From contig CAWCOL010000009.1 of the NCBI GenBank assembly GCA_963797175.1, positions 744,001-808,000 on the forward strand: a DNA stretch of 64,000 nucleotides, given 5' to 3'. This document shows, one piece after another, positions 28,758-38,264 of the stretch. How positions within the stretch are numbered: position 1 is the stretch's first letter; each line of letters opens with the position of its first letter. A model generated the notes under the pieces. The model was given only the letters and a program-made list of their open reading frames with translations, was not told the DNA's origin and searched no databases. Both the position numbers and the translations under genes were made by a program. This DNA comes from DATLLN01 sp963797175. GTDB taxonomy: Bacteria > Actinomycetota > Thermoleophilia > Gaiellales > JAICJC01.

Positions 28758-30142
28758 TGCCCCTCCCCGATCCCGATCGCGAACATGTCGTTGACGTTGG
28801 TGCCGGTCGGCCCGGTGATGACCAGGTCGCCGAGCGCGCGCAGCGCCGCGCCGGCCCCGTGGGCGAGCAGGGCCGCCCGCAGGTCGATGCCGAGCGTCTG
28901 CCGCCCGGTCGGACGTGTGCCCGTCCACCACCGCGCCGGCGGCGTCGGTGCCGCCGTCGGAGCCGTCGGTGTCGAGGAACGCCGCGACCACCGGCTCGCC
29001 GCTGCGCAGCCGCAGCGCCGCGCCCAGCGCGGCCTCCTGGTTCGGGCCGCCGGCGCCGAACACGGCGCCGTTGCGGATGGTGACGGTGGTCTCGCCGCCG
29101 CAGCCGATCAGCATGCACGGCGGCGCGAACGGCCGGCCGCTGCGCGCCGACTCGCGGGCCAGCTCGACCAGGGTGGAGCCGACGTCGCGGCTCTCGCCCT
29201 CGATGCGAGGTGGAGAGCACGATCGGGTGGATGCCGAGCTCGACCGCGCGGGCGGCCATCGCCTCGCACGCCAGTCTCGCCGTTGACCAGCATCACGGTC
29301 TGGATCCGCATGCCCGTCAGCGTCGGCGACTCGTCCGCCCCCGCCTCGCAGGTGCTCGCGGACGGCCGGCGCCACGTGGTCGAGCAGGTCGATGGGTGCG
29401 CAGCACGGCGAGCGCGTCGGCCACCGTTGTCGTGTCGGGCACTGTCGGGTCGGTGATCGCGTCGATCGCGTCGCCGGCCACGTCCGACACCGTCAGGTTG
29501 ACGATCGCGCGCCTCCGGCATCGCCTGCGCCAGCCGTCCGCCCTTGATGGCGGAGACGTGCTTGCGCACCGCGTTGATCTCGCCGATCCGCGCGCCCGAG
29601 CGGAGCAGCAGGCGGTGCAGGTCGTGCTTCTGCTCGAGCGTGACGCCCCGCGGCGGGCAGGCACGCCAGCGCGGACGATGCCGCCGGTGAAGCAGCACAG
29701 CACCAGGTCGCCGGGCCGGATCGTCCGCCGCCATCCGCGTCAGCCGCTCGGCGGCCGCCAGGCTCGCCTCGCTGGGCAACGGATGGTCGGCCTCGATCAC
29801 CTCGATCCGCTCCAGGCGGCGGCCGTGGCCGCGCGGCACCACCACCAGCCCGGCGTCGATCAGGCCGCCCAGCGACCCGCTCCAGGGCGGCGGCGATGGC
29901 GCAGCGTCGCCTTGCCCGCGCCGAGCACGACCAGCCGGGCGCCGCCGTCCAGCGGATAGGGCACGCCGTTCACGACCAGGCCGTCGCTGCGCGTCGCCAC
30001 CAGCCGCTCGACGGCCGCGCCGGGATCGCTGGCGGCGAGCCCGGCCTCGATCACGTCGAGCACGGCGGCGCGCAGCCCGCCGGCGCCGCGGTCGAGCAGC
30101 GTGCTCCGGTTGCCGACGGCGTACCGGCCGGACCGAGCTCAT
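28754..30142 (-). CDS. Glycerate 2-kinase (MOFRL type), heavily frameshifted
   Basis: A glycerate kinase of about 450 residues of the GckA/TtuD (DUF4147 + MOFRL) family, visible only after joining many frames. Recognisable blocks are LVVLGAGKATLAIAAALE, CCFTGGIVRAG, GVTLEQKHDLHRLLLRSGA, INAVRKHVSAIKGGRLA, CMLIGCGGETTVTI, GAGGPNQEAAL, TDGSDGGTDAAGAVVDG and the C-terminal GPTGTNVNDMFAIGIG. About ten single-base insertions are needed. The start codon overlaps the enolase-like stop, and its TGA overlaps the ATPase start. The family converts glycerate plus ATP to 2-phosphoglycerate, the substrate of enolase encoded next door. Confidence 0.78.
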
Positions 30143-31433
30143 ACGGCCAGGCCCACCGATCGGATGACCGCCCGGCCGGGATACACGGCGTTCGCGCCGA
30201 GCTCCTCCTCGATCGCGATCAGCCGGTTGTACTTGGCCGTCCGCTCGCCGCGCACCGGCGCGCCGGTCTTGATCTGGCCGGCGTCCAGCGCGACGACGAG
30301 GTCGGCGATGATCGGGTCCTCGGTCTCGCCCGAGCGCTCCGAGACGACGACGCTGCATGCCCGCTGCGGCAGCGCCAGCTCGGCCGCGTCGATCGCCTCG
30401 CTGAGCGTGCCGATCTGGTTGACCTTCCAGAGCAGCGCGTTGGCAGGCCCCGCGGCGACGCCCTCGGCCACGCGGACCGGGTTGGTGACGAACAGGTCGT
30501 CGCCGACGATCTGGATGCCGCGTCGCCTCGGTCAGCTCGGCGAAGCCCTCGAAGTCCTCCTCGTGCAGGGGATCCTCGATGGTGACGATGCCGTAGTCGC
30601 GGATCAGGCGCTGGTAGAGCTCGATCATGCCGGCCCGGTCGTAGCGCTCGCCGGCCACCGTGTACGGCTCGTCGGCCGGGTCGTAGAGGTGCGTCGCGGC
30701 GCAGTCGAGGCCGTAGACCACGATCGTCCGCGTAGCCGGCGCGGGCGGCGGCCTCGTGCAGGTGCTCGAGCGCCTCGTCCGGGCTCGGACATCGGCGGCG
30801 CGAAGCCGCCCTCGTCGCCCGTGTTGAGCGCGACCTTGCCGATAGCGGTCGAGCAGGATCTCGGCCAGCGCGAGGTTGATCTCGGTGCCGATCTGGAGGG
30901 CGTGCAGCAGGCTCTCGGCGCCCACCGGCAGCACGATGAACTCCTGGAAGTCGAGGTCGTTGCTGGCGTGGCGGCCGCCGTTGATGAGGTTGATCAGCGG
31001 CACCGGCAGCACGTGGCCGTCGCGGCGCAGGTGCCGGTAGAGCGGCTCGCCGGCCGAGGCCGCCGCGGCCCGGGCGACGGCCAGCGAGACGCCCAGGATC
31101 GCGTTCGCGCCCAGCGCCGACTTGTCCGGCGGTGCCGTCCAGCTCGACCAGCAGCCGGTCGATCTCGCGCTGCGACGCGACCGGTGCGCCGGCCAGCGCC
31201 GAGGCGATCGTGCCGCGCACGTTGCCGACGGCGCCGAGCACGCCGAATCCGCCGAAGCGGGTGCCGCCGTCGCGCAGCTCGGCCGCCTCGTTCGAGCCGG
31301 TCGAGCGCCCGGAGGGGACGTCGGCGCGGCCCAGCGTGCCGTCGGAGAGGGTGACGTCCACCTGGACGGTGGGGAGTCCGCGGCAGTCGAGCACCTCACG
31401 GGCGGTGACGGCGGCGATGGTCGGTTCTGGCAT
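30139..31433 (-). CDS. Divergent enolase-like protein (about five frameshifts)
   Basis: About 425 residues after correction. Enolase landmarks are clear: GANAILGVSLAVARA, NGGRHASNDLDFQEF, NTGDEGGFAPP, TIEDPLHEEDF, GDDLFVTNP, WKVNQIGTLSEA, GQIKTG and RTAKYNRL. Two conserved positions differ. The loop is PSGRSTG in place of PSGASTG. The block usually SHRSGETED is SERSGETED (Glu codon at 30337-30339), replacing a substrate-contacting His (His373 in yeast enolase). Both lie in uninterrupted reading frame. Frameshifts fall near 30520, 30730, 30784, 30840 and 31128. It lies between permease and glycerate kinase in an importer operon, so I infer a catabolic enolase variant and not the housekeeping enzyme. 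Confidence 0.8.
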
Positions 31434-31442
31434 CTGGCAGTC

Positions 31443-32342
31443 CTATCGATCGATCTGGTTCAGCTTGGACAGGTAGTACGCGAGGATGGAGACGAGGCCG
31501 GAGGCGAGCAGCAGCAGGAAGTTCAGCGCCGCGCCGGCGCCCCAGTCCCCCTCCTCCAGGATCAGGCTGTTCGCGAGCGAGCCCAGCATGTAGCCGCTGC
31601 GGCCGCCGACCAGCGCCGGAGTTGCGAACTCGCTGAAGAGCGGGATGTAGACGAGGATGACGGCGACGAACACGCCCGGCGCGGCCAGCGGCAGCAGGAT
31701 CCGGCGGGCGGTCGTGAACCAGCCCGAGCCCAGGTCGAGCGCGGCCTCGAACAGGCGCGAGTCGATCGCCTTCATCGCGGCGTAGACGGGGATCACCGTG
31801 TACGTCAGCCAGCTGGTGGACAGCACCACGATCACCGCGAACTTGCTGAACAGCAGCCAGTCCAGCGGTTTGTCGATCACCCCCAGCCACATCAGCGAGT
31901 CGTTGATCAGCCCCTGGCGACCGAGCAGCTCGCGCCAGGCGTAGATCCGCACGATCGGGTTGAGCTCGTCGGCCAGCACCAGCGCCAGCAGCAGCGGCAG
32001 CTCCCAGCGGCCGGCGCGGAACGCCATCACGTAGGCCAGCGGCACCGCGAACAGGAACTGGATGGCCATCGCCGCCGTCGCGATCACGAACGTGTCGCGG
32101 GCCACGTTGCGGTACAGCGGGTTGGTCAGGATCTCGTGGTAGTTGTCGAGCGTCCAGCCGGTCTGGAAGCTGTAGGCCGAGTTGTGCTGGAAGCTGATCT
32201 TGAGCATGATCACCAGCGGGGCGACGAAGAACAGCAGCAGCAGCCCGACCGGCGAGAAGAGGAAGCCGAACGGGGTCGCCCGGCGGCCCAGGCGCGCGCG
32301 CAGGCTGGGCCGCGGAGGGCCGGCGATGGCCTGGGTGCTCAT
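31443..32342 (-). CDS. ABC importer permease, PotB-like
   Basis: A 299-residue intact permease with six membrane segments. The binding-protein-dependent transport signature lies near residue 200 (EAALDLGSGWFTTARRILLP), the EAA loop that contacts the ATPase. Its length and layout match PotB-type spermidine/putrescine permeases. It overlaps the PotC-like gene upstream by ATGA and is followed 9 bases later by the enolase-like gene. Confidence 0.88.
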   Translation of the reverse strand: MSTQAIAGPPRPSLRARLGRRATPFGFLFSPVGLLLLFFVAPLVIMLKISFQHNSAYSFQTGWTLDNYHEILTNPLYRNVARDTFVIATAAMAIQFLFAVPLAYVMAFRAGRWELPLLLALVLADELNPIVRIYAWRELLGRQGLINDSLMWLGVIDKPLDWLLFSKFAVIVVLSTSWLTYTVIPVYAAMKAIDSRLFEAALDLGSGWFTTARRILLPLAAPGVFVAVILVYIPLFSEFATPALVGGRSGYMLGSLANSLILEEGDWGAGAALNFLLLLASGLVSILAYYLSKLNQIDR

Positions 32343-33278
32343 GACACGCCCATCGGGATCAGGCCGCCCGCGTCGGGCTCGTCGGCCGAGGGGCGCAGGA
32401 TGCGCCAGGCGACGAGCACCAGCAGCACCTGCACCGCCGAGATCACGGTCGAGATCGCGTTCACGACCGGCAGGTTCTGGCTGTGGCGCAGCGTCGAGAA
32501 CGCCCAGACCGGGAACGTGTAGTCAGGCCCGCCGACGAAGTAGCTGATCTCGAAGTTGTTGAACGACCACATGTAGGCGAAGATCGTCGAGGCCGCCAGC
32601 GCGGGCATCAGGTGCGGCAGCACCACGCGGCGCAGCATCTGCGCCTGGGTGGCGCCGAGGTCGACGGCCGCCTCCTCCTGGGTGCGGTCGAAGCGGGCCA
32701 GGCGGGCCGAGACGATCGCGGCCACCAATGGGAACGTGCAGACCACGTGCATCAGCCCGATCGTCCACAGCGACAGCTCGGTGGTGCCGACCAGCGGCAG
32801 GTCGTCGTTGAAGAAGAGCAGGGCGCTGATCCCGATCACGAGCCACGGCACCACCAGGGTGGCCCCGACCAGCATGGCGACGCCGCCGCGCATGATGAAC
32901 CGCATCCGCGTCACGCGCGTAGGCGGTGAGCGTGCCCAGCACGAGGCAGATGGGCGTGACCACCGTGGCGATCAGCACCGAGTTGCGCAGCCCCTCGCGC
33001 ATCGACGGGTCGTTGAACGCCTGGGTGTAGAACCGGGTCGTGAAGCCGCGGAAGGGCAGCGAGAGGATGTCCGAGTCGTTGAACGAGAACACTCCGAGCA
33101 GCAGCAGCGGCCCGTAGAGCAGCATCACCACAAGCACGACGATGAGGGCCGAGAGCACCTTGGGCACCACTCGCTGGACACGCACCGAGCGGGGTGCGGG
33201 CAGCGTCCGCGGCGCCGCGACCACCTCGGGCAGCGCGGCGCCGTGGGTCGCCGGGGACGGCTGGACGGGCAGGGTCAT
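32339..33278 (-). CDS. ABC importer permease, PotC-like (one frameshift)
   Basis: A permease of about 312 residues. The N-terminal part contains the first membrane segment and FSFNDSDILSLPFRGFT, typical of PotC proteins. The C-terminal part has the EAA loop EEAAVDLGATQAQMLRRVVLP. The two are joined by removing one base near 32915-32920. The ATG at 33278 overlaps the stop of the binding-protein gene. With the PotB-like protein it would form the membrane channel of the importer. Confidence 0.83.
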
Positions 33279-34379
33279 CCGGCCGCCTTGACCTCGTTCC
33301 AGGCCTGGATCCACTTGTCATAGTCGGGCGGCGGCGAGGCCGGCACGATGTTCTGGAAGTGCAGGGGCAGGTCGAGCTCGCGCGCGCTTGACCAGGGCCG
33401 GCGAAGCCGCGGCCAGCGTCTGCTCGTTGGTCATGATGTAGTTCCACTGGTTGGCCTCGATCAGCTGCGCCTGGGGCTTGAGGTAGTAGTTGAGCAGTGC
33501 GTAGGCGGCGTCCACGTTGTCGGCCTGGGGGCTGATCCCGTAGCCGCACGTCCACACGATCTGACCCTCCTTGGCCAGCGCGAAGCGCATGTTCTTGGCG
33601 CCGTTGCGCTGCATGTCGAGCACGTTGCCGGGGTAGCCCTCGGCGATCGTGACCTCGCCGGTGGCCATCAGGTCGTTGATGTCCGCGTCGCTGTTCCAGT
33701 AGGTGCGGAAGCTGTCGCGGTGCGCGATCAGGAAATCCTTGACCTGGTTGATCTGGTCGTCGCTGAGGTTGACGGGATCGGTGATGCCGAGCGCCAGCGC
33801 GCCGACTTGCATGGCAACCTCGGGGTTGTCCTCGATCGAGACCTGGCCCTTGTAGGCCGGGTCGAAGAGGTCGGCCCAGGAGGTCGGCGGGTTCGTGACC
33901 TTGCTCGAGTCGTACATGATGCCGGTCACGCCGGAGTCCACCGGGATGACGTAGACCTTGCCGTCCACGACGACGCCCGGAAGCTTCTTGAAGGTCGGGA
34001 AGACGTGGCTCCAGCCGGGGATCCGGGAGGTGTCGAGCGGCGCCAGCAGGCCCAGCTTCACCTGGGTCGCGGCACCCTCCTCGACGCACGTGTTGATCAC
34101 GTCGGTGCGGTAGCCGGCGCGCAGCTTGGCGGTGGCCGACGCCACGCTGTCGAACGGCGTGGTCTGCAGGCTGACGTTCGGGTTGGCCTTCTCGAACGGG
34201 CTGATCAGCACCTTCGCAAAGCCGTCGCTGTAGGCGAACAGCCGGAGCGGGCCGGACACGTTCTTGGGCTGGGTCGAGCCGGCGGGCGTGCTGCCGCCGG
34301 AGCTCGAGCCGCTGCCGCACCCTGCCAGCGCCAGTGCCACCATGGCCGCCACCGCGATGGAGATCGTCCTCTTGCGCAT
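33275..34379 (-). CDS. PotD-like substrate-binding lipoprotein (one frameshift)
   Basis: A solute-binding lipoprotein of about 367 residues. The signal peptide ends in the lipobox ALAGC (Cys near residue 21), followed by a Gly/Ser linker and a PotD/PotF-type fold (VPVDSGVTGIMYDSS, SWADLFDPAYKGQVSIEDNP, NYYLKPQAQLIEANQWNY). One extra base near 33380-33388 breaks the last 40 residues; corrected, they read LDLPLHFQNIVPASPPPDYDK across the join. GGGAGGAACG precedes the ATG. It heads a seven-gene operon and lies 51 bases downstream of operator site c. PotD-fold proteins bind polyamines and also other amines and amino acids, so the ligand is uncertain. Confidence 0.87.
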
Positions 34380-34430
34380 CGTTCCTCCCGCCGGTTGTCC
34401 CCGCCGCAGATGACGGTACCAGCCTGAACG

Positions 34431-34443
34431 GTCGACTGTCAAC
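34431..34443 (-). promoter_or_regulatory. GTNNACTGTNNAC site c (importer operon)
   Basis: The plus strand reads GTCGACTGTCAAC. On the coding (minus) strand of the importer operon the site contains TTGACA (34442-34437), usable as a -35. A weak -10 (TACCGT) lies 18 bases further and the ATG at 34379 after that. Unlike the other sites it therefore covers the -35, not the -10. Confidence 0.62.
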
Positions 34444-34488
34444 CGTTTGCAGCCGAAGCACGACGCGCGCCGGGGCCCGCGCGTGGCC

Positions 34489-35145
34489 TCAGAGGGCGTT
34501 CAGGTACTCGCCGACCAGCGTGCCGGCGCGCTCGACGTGCGCCTCGAAGCGGCGCGCGGCCTCGTCGCCGTCGCCGTCCTCGATCGCCTGGAGCAGCGGG
34601 CGGTGCTCCTCGGCGATCTCGCGGGGCGACGCGTAGAGGTGCTCGTCGAGGGCGATCAGCGTCTTCAGCAGCGGCACCGAACGGCTGAACACGGCGTGCA
34701 GGCGCTCGTTGCGGCTGAGCCGCGACACGGTGTCGTGGAACTCGAGATCGGCACGGGACACCTCGCGCACGTCACCCGCCGCCGCGGCCGCGACCAGCGC
34801 GTCCAGCCGGGCGCGGAGCTGCGCGAGGTCGCGCTCGTCGTGGCTGCGCGCGACCAGCTTGGCGGCCCGCGCCTCGACCGCGGCCCGGAGGTCGTACAGC
34901 TCGCGGACGTCGTCGGGGCTGAGGTGGACGACGAACGTACCGCGCCGCGGCTCCTCCTCCAGCAGCCCCTCCGCCCGCAGCAGCTTGAACGCCTCCCGCA
35001 CGGGGCCGCGGCTGACGTGCAGCTCGGCGGCGATCCGCGACTCGACCAGCCGCTCGCCCCGGCTCAGCCGGCCGGACAGGATCTCGTCACGGATACGGTC
35101 GGCGGCGTCCTCCGCCAGGGGCCTGGGCGCCTGGATCGGTCTCAT
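34489..35145 (-). CDS. GntR-family regulator, FCD (FadR-like) type
   Basis: A 218-residue regulator. Residues about 10-75 form a winged helix (DEILSGRLSRGERLVESRIA, VSRGPVREAFKLLRAEGLL, RRGTFV). Residues about 85-210 are an FCD ligand domain with DLRAAVEARAAKL, EFHDTVSRLSRN, EEHRPLLQAI and FEAHVERA, whose Asp and three His can bind a metal that helps hold a carboxylate ligand. Such proteins usually repress catabolic genes and are released by the substrate or an intermediate. An operator-like site overlaps its own start, implying autoregulation, and four more lie at neighbouring units. It sits between the importer operon and the second oxidase gene. Confidence 0.92.
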   Translation of the reverse strand: MRPIQAPRPLAEDAADRIRDEILSGRLSRGERLVESRIAAELHVSRGPVREAFKLLRAEGLLEEEPRRGTFVVHLSPDDVRELYDLRAAVEARAAKLVARSHDERDLAQLRARLDALVAAAAAGDVREVSRADLEFHDTVSRLSRNERLHAVFSRSVPLLKTLIALDEHLYASPREIAEEHRPLLQAIEDGDGDEAARRFEAHVERAGTLVGEYLNAL

Positions 35146-35158
35146 GTCAACAGTCTAC
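35146..35158 (-). promoter_or_regulatory. GTNNACTGTNNAC site d (GntR autoregulation)
   Basis: On the minus strand GTAGACTGTTGAC abuts the ATG of the GntR gene and also contains the TAG stop of the upstream oxidase gene. It matches the consensus but has TG where the other sites have CA in the second half. TAGACT could act as a leaderless -10. Confidence 0.6.
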
Positions 35159-36798
35159 CCGGGGCGTCTGCCGGCAACATCCCTCGCCCGGCGGCCGAGG
35201 CGCCGCAGACGCAGGTCGCTGAGCACCTCGCGCGAGCAGTTGCGGCCGTTTGCTCCGGTGACACCGCCACCGGGGTGCGTCCCCGCTCCGCACAGGTAGA
35301 GCCCGGGGAGCGGCGTGCGGTAGTCGGCGTGGCCGCGCACCGGCCGCAGGGCGAAGAGCTGGTCCGCCGCCATGTCGCCGTGCAGCGCATGGCCGCCGGT
35401 CAGCGCCAGCACGCGCTCGAGGTCGAGCGGCGAGAGCACCTGGCGGTGCAGGATCGAGCCGGGCAGGTTCGGGAAGAGCCGGCCGAGCTGCTCGATCGCC
35501 CGGTCGGCGACCTGCTCGCGGATCTCGTCCCAGCCGCCCTCGGCCAGGTGGTAGGGCTGGGAGTTGACGTCGATGGTCACGATGTGGCGGCCCTCGGGGG
35601 CGAGCGAGGGGTCGTGCACCGTCGGGAAGCACAGCTCGATGTGCGGCTCGGAGGCCGGGATCCCCCGCAGGGCCTCGGACTGGGCCCGGTCCATGTCCAG
35701 CAGCGGCTGCGTCACCTCGACGATGCCGCGGTGGTACTCCTCGACGCCCGAGCCGTTGCCCAGCGCCGCGGCGCGCGGCAGCTCCGAGACGGCCAGGTTG
35801 ATCTTGATGCTGGTGCCGGTGCAGCGGTAGGCCTCGATCGCGGCCAGGAACCGCTCGGGGAGGTCGGCCCGGTCGCACAGCCCGAGGAACGTCCGCCGCG
35901 GGTCGGCGTTCGAGAGGATCGTCTCCGACCGCACCTCCTCCCCGCCCGCCAGCCGCACGCCCACCGCCCGGCCACCTTCGACCAGCACCCGCTCGACCTC
36001 GGCATCGGTGCGGATCTCGGCGCCGGCCTCGCGCGCCGCGTCGGCCATCAGCGCCGTGACGACGCCCATGCCGCCGCGCACGAAGCCCCAGCGCCGCACC
36101 CCGCCGCCGGCCGCCTCGGAGGCGTGGTCGTGCAGCAGCACGTAGGCCGTGCCGAGCGTGGAGGGCCCGGCCACGCTGTCGTTGATCGCGTGCCAGCCGA
36201 ACGCCGCCTTGACGACGTCGGAGGCGAACCACTCGTCCAGGTACTGCCGGGCCGACGTCGAGAAGAGGTAGCTGGCCTCCAGCAGCACCCGCCGGTGGCG
36301 CAGCGCGCGCAGGCCCAGCTTGCCTGCTCCCGCCAGGTCGCGGGCGTGGCCCATCGCCGGGTCGGGCGGCGTCCAGTCGAACATCGGCCCCAGCGCCTGG
36401 GCCAGCGCCGCCAGCTCGGCCTCGAAACCGGGCAGCGCCCGGGCGTCGGCGGGCGAGAACCGGCGGATCTCCCGGGCGGCGGCGTCCACCTCATCGGGCA
36501 GCAGGAGCGACGTCCCGTCGGCGAAGATGTGGAGGCTGGGACCCGCCGGATCGACGTGCAGGCCGCGCTCGGCCAGGCGCAGGTCGCGCCACACCGGCTC
36601 GCGCAGCATCGAGAGCACGTAGGCGCCGGTGGACGCGCGGTAGCCGGGCGCGAACTCCTCGGTGTTGCAGGCGCCGCCGACGAACGGGCGGCGCTCCAGC
36701 ACCAGCGGGCGCAGCCCGCGGCGGGCGAGGTAGTACGCGGCGACCAGGCCGTTGTGGCCTCCGCCGATGATGACCGCATCGCGCGTCGGGCCCGCCAT
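35155..36798 (-). CDS. Phytoene-desaturase-like FAD oxidoreductase (intact)
   Basis: An uninterrupted 547-residue paralogue of the oxidase at 23314-24883. It has IIGGGHNGLVAAYYLARRG (FAD), RPFVGGACNTEEF, DRADLPERFLAAIEAYRC and GAGTHPGGGVTGANGRN. FAD motifs are complete and no carotenoid gene is nearby. The ATG at 36798 has a strong promoter with operator site e embedded in its -10. The next gene downstream, 9 bases on, is the GntR regulator. Two oxidases under one control suggest two related substrates or two steps. Confidence 0.87.
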   Translation of the reverse strand: MAGPTRDAVIIGGGHNGLVAAYYLARRGLRPLVLERRPFVGGACNTEEFAPGYRASTGAYVLSMLREPVWRDLRLAERGLHVDPAGPSLHIFADGTSLLLPDEVDAAAREIRRFSPADARALPGFEAELAALAQALGPMFDWTPPDPAMGHARDLAGAGKLGLRALRHRRVLLEASYLFSTSARQYLDEWFASDVVKAAFGWHAINDSVAGPSTLGTAYVLLHDHASEAAGGGVRRWGFVRGGMGVVTALMADAAREAGAEIRTDAEVERVLVEGGRAVGVRLAGGEEVRSETILSNADPRRTFLGLCDRADLPERFLAAIEAYRCTGTSIKINLAVSELPRAAALGNGSGVEEYHRGIVEVTQPLLDMDRAQSEALRGIPASEPHIELCFPTVHDPSLAPEGRHIVTIDVNSQPYHLAEGGWDEIREQVADRAIEQLGRLFPNLPGSILHRQVLSPLDLERVLALTGGHALHGDMAADQLFALRPVRGHADYRTPLPGLYLCGAGTHPGGGVTGANGRNCSREVLSDLRLRRLGRRARDVAGRRPG

Positions 36799-36802
36799 CG
36801 CG

Positions 36803-36815
36803 GTTGACAGTAGAC
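36803..36815 (-). promoter_or_regulatory. GTNNACTGTNNAC site e (second oxidase), with promoter
   Basis: On the minus strand GTCTACTGTCAAC. TTGACG (36835-36830), exactly 17 bases, then TACTGT (36812-36807) makes a good sigma-70-type promoter, and the -10 lies inside the motif. The ATG follows 8 bases after the -10, so transcription and translation start almost together. A protein bound here would block RNA polymerase directly. Confidence 0.7.
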
Positions 36816-36853
36816 CGATGACAGGCGTGCGTCAAGTACGTGCATGTGTGCAG

Positions 36854-36875
36854 GCATCCCCCGAACGGGCGATGC
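36854..36875 (+). promoter_or_regulatory. CCCCCGAAY-type inverted repeat upstream of EAL-HDOD
   Basis: GCATC (36854-36858) and GATGC (36871-36875) flank CCCCGAACGGG, giving an interrupted palindrome about 80 bases before the EAL-HDOD start. A similar C5-GAA/GGA-G element occurs on the minus strand at 56184-56197 and 56266-56281 (before the GGDEF/HD-GYP unit) and at 46497-46510. The protein binding it is unknown. Confidence 0.4.
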
Positions 36876-36956
36876 AGCGGAGCGCTGGGGATGGCGAAAT
36901 CCAAGTACCGGCCTGGAAATGGGCGTCCTTGCACGAACGGCTCCGAGGGGAGAGGC

Positions 36957-38264
36957 ATGGAAGAGAACGGATGGTCGTTGGCGCGGCGGCTCGAGTCCTG
37001 GCCACCGCCCTCGCTGTCGCGTGCGATCTCCGATGCGGGCTCCAGCGAGGCCGCCCCGACGTTCGTCGCCCGCCAGCCGATCTACGACCGCCGGCTCGAG
37101 GTCTTCGGCTACGAGATGCTCTTCCGCGGCGCCGACGTCGCCAGCGCCGAGTTCGCCGATGACAACGCCGCCACGGCGAGCACCGTCGTCACCACCATCG
37201 CCGACATCGGGCTCGAGTCGCTGGTCGGCGCCCGCACCTGCTTCGTCAACGTCACCCGCGAGTTCATCCTGAACGAGTTCGCGACGCTGCTTCCGTCCGA
37301 CCGGGTGGCCCTCGAGCTGGGCCGCGGCGTCGCCGCCGATGCGGACGTGCGCGCCAAGCTGGTCGAGCTGCGGGAGAAGGGCTACCGGATCGTCCTCGAC
37401 GACTTCGTCCTGCGCGACGACAGCATGTCGCTGCTCGAGATCGCCGACATGGTCAAGCTGGACGCGCTGTCCTTCAGCGACGAGCAGCTGGTCGACCAGG
37501 CCCGCGAGCTGACTGCCCAGGGCGTGCGCCTGGTCGCCGAGCGGATCGAGAACCACGAGGCCTTCGACCGCTGCAAGGAGGCGGGCTTCGAGCTGTTCCA
37601 GGGCTACTTCTTCTGCCAGCCCAAGACCGTCACCGGCAAGGGCGTCCCCGCCAACCGGCTGGCCCAGATGGAGCTGGTCGTCGCGCTCCAGAACCCGGAC
37701 GTGGAGCTGGAGGAACTCGACCGCGTGATCAGCCGCGACCTGGGCGTGTCCTACCGGCTGCTGCGGTTCGTCAACTCCGCCTACTTCTCGCTGCCGCGCC
37801 GGGTGGACTCGGTGCACGACGCGATCATCCTGCTCGGCTCGCGCAACGTCCGCAGCTGGGCGATGCTGCTGACACTGGCCGAGATCGACGACCAGCCCAG
37901 CGAGCTCGTCCGCACCGCCATGGTGCGCGCCAAGATGGGCGAGCGGATCGCCTCCGCTCTGGGCACCGTCGATCCCGAGTCGGCTTTCACCGTCGGCCTG
38001 TTCTCGGTGCTCGACGCGCTGATGAGCATGCGGATGGAGGACGTGCTGTCCGAGCTGCCGCTGTCGCGGGACGTCAGCAACGCGCTGCTGGCGGGCGAGG
38101 GCCTGCTGGGCGAGCTGCTCTCCTGGGTGATCACCTACGAGCGGGGCGACTTCGGCTCGCTCGACAGCGGGTCGCCCGCTGCCGACGCGATCCTGCGCGA
38201 CGCCTACCTCGAGGCGATGCGCTGGGCCGACGAGGCGACCGCCGCCTCGTCCGACCGCGGCTAG
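36957..38264 (+). CDS. EAL-HDOD protein (YuxH-like)
   Basis: A 435-residue protein. Residues about 40-230 form an EAL-like domain (FVARQPIYDRRLEVFGYEMLFRG, YRIVLDDF, LVAERIENHEAF, FQGYFFCQP). Residues about 235-420 form an HDOD domain (LLRFVNSAYFSLPRRVDSVHDAI, GSRNVRSWAML). In this architecture the EAL part is usually degenerate; here the EAL triad reads EML and several metal ligands are not obvious, so c-di-GMP hydrolysis is doubtful and a binding or scaffold role likelier. The frame is open further upstream, but the ATG at 36957 has a clear GAGGGGAGAGG ribosome site. It converges on htpX with a 4-base overlap. Confidence 0.87.
   Translation: MEENGWSLARRLESWPPPSLSRAISDAGSSEAAPTFVARQPIYDRRLEVFGYEMLFRGADVASAEFADDNAATASTVVTTIADIGLESLVGARTCFVNVTREFILNEFATLLPSDRVALELGRGVAADADVRAKLVELREKGYRIVLDDFVLRDDSMSLLEIADMVKLDALSFSDEQLVDQARELTAQGVRLVAERIENHEAFDRCKEAGFELFQGYFFCQPKTVTGKGVPANRLAQMELVVALQNPDVELEELDRVISRDLGVSYRLLRFVNSAYFSLPRRVDSVHDAIILLGSRNVRSWAMLLTLAEIDDQPSELVRTAMVRAKMGERIASALGTVDPESAFTVGLFSVLDALMSMRMEDVLSELPLSRDVSNALLAGEGLLGELLSWVITYERGDFGSLDSGSPAADAILRDAYLEAMRWADEATAASSDRG

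Noticed and set aside
36816..36956. A c-di-GMP (GEMM) riboswitch before the EAL-HDOD gene
   Set aside because: The conserved GCAAA-type core and paired helices are not present; only a palindrome and a ribosome site are visible.
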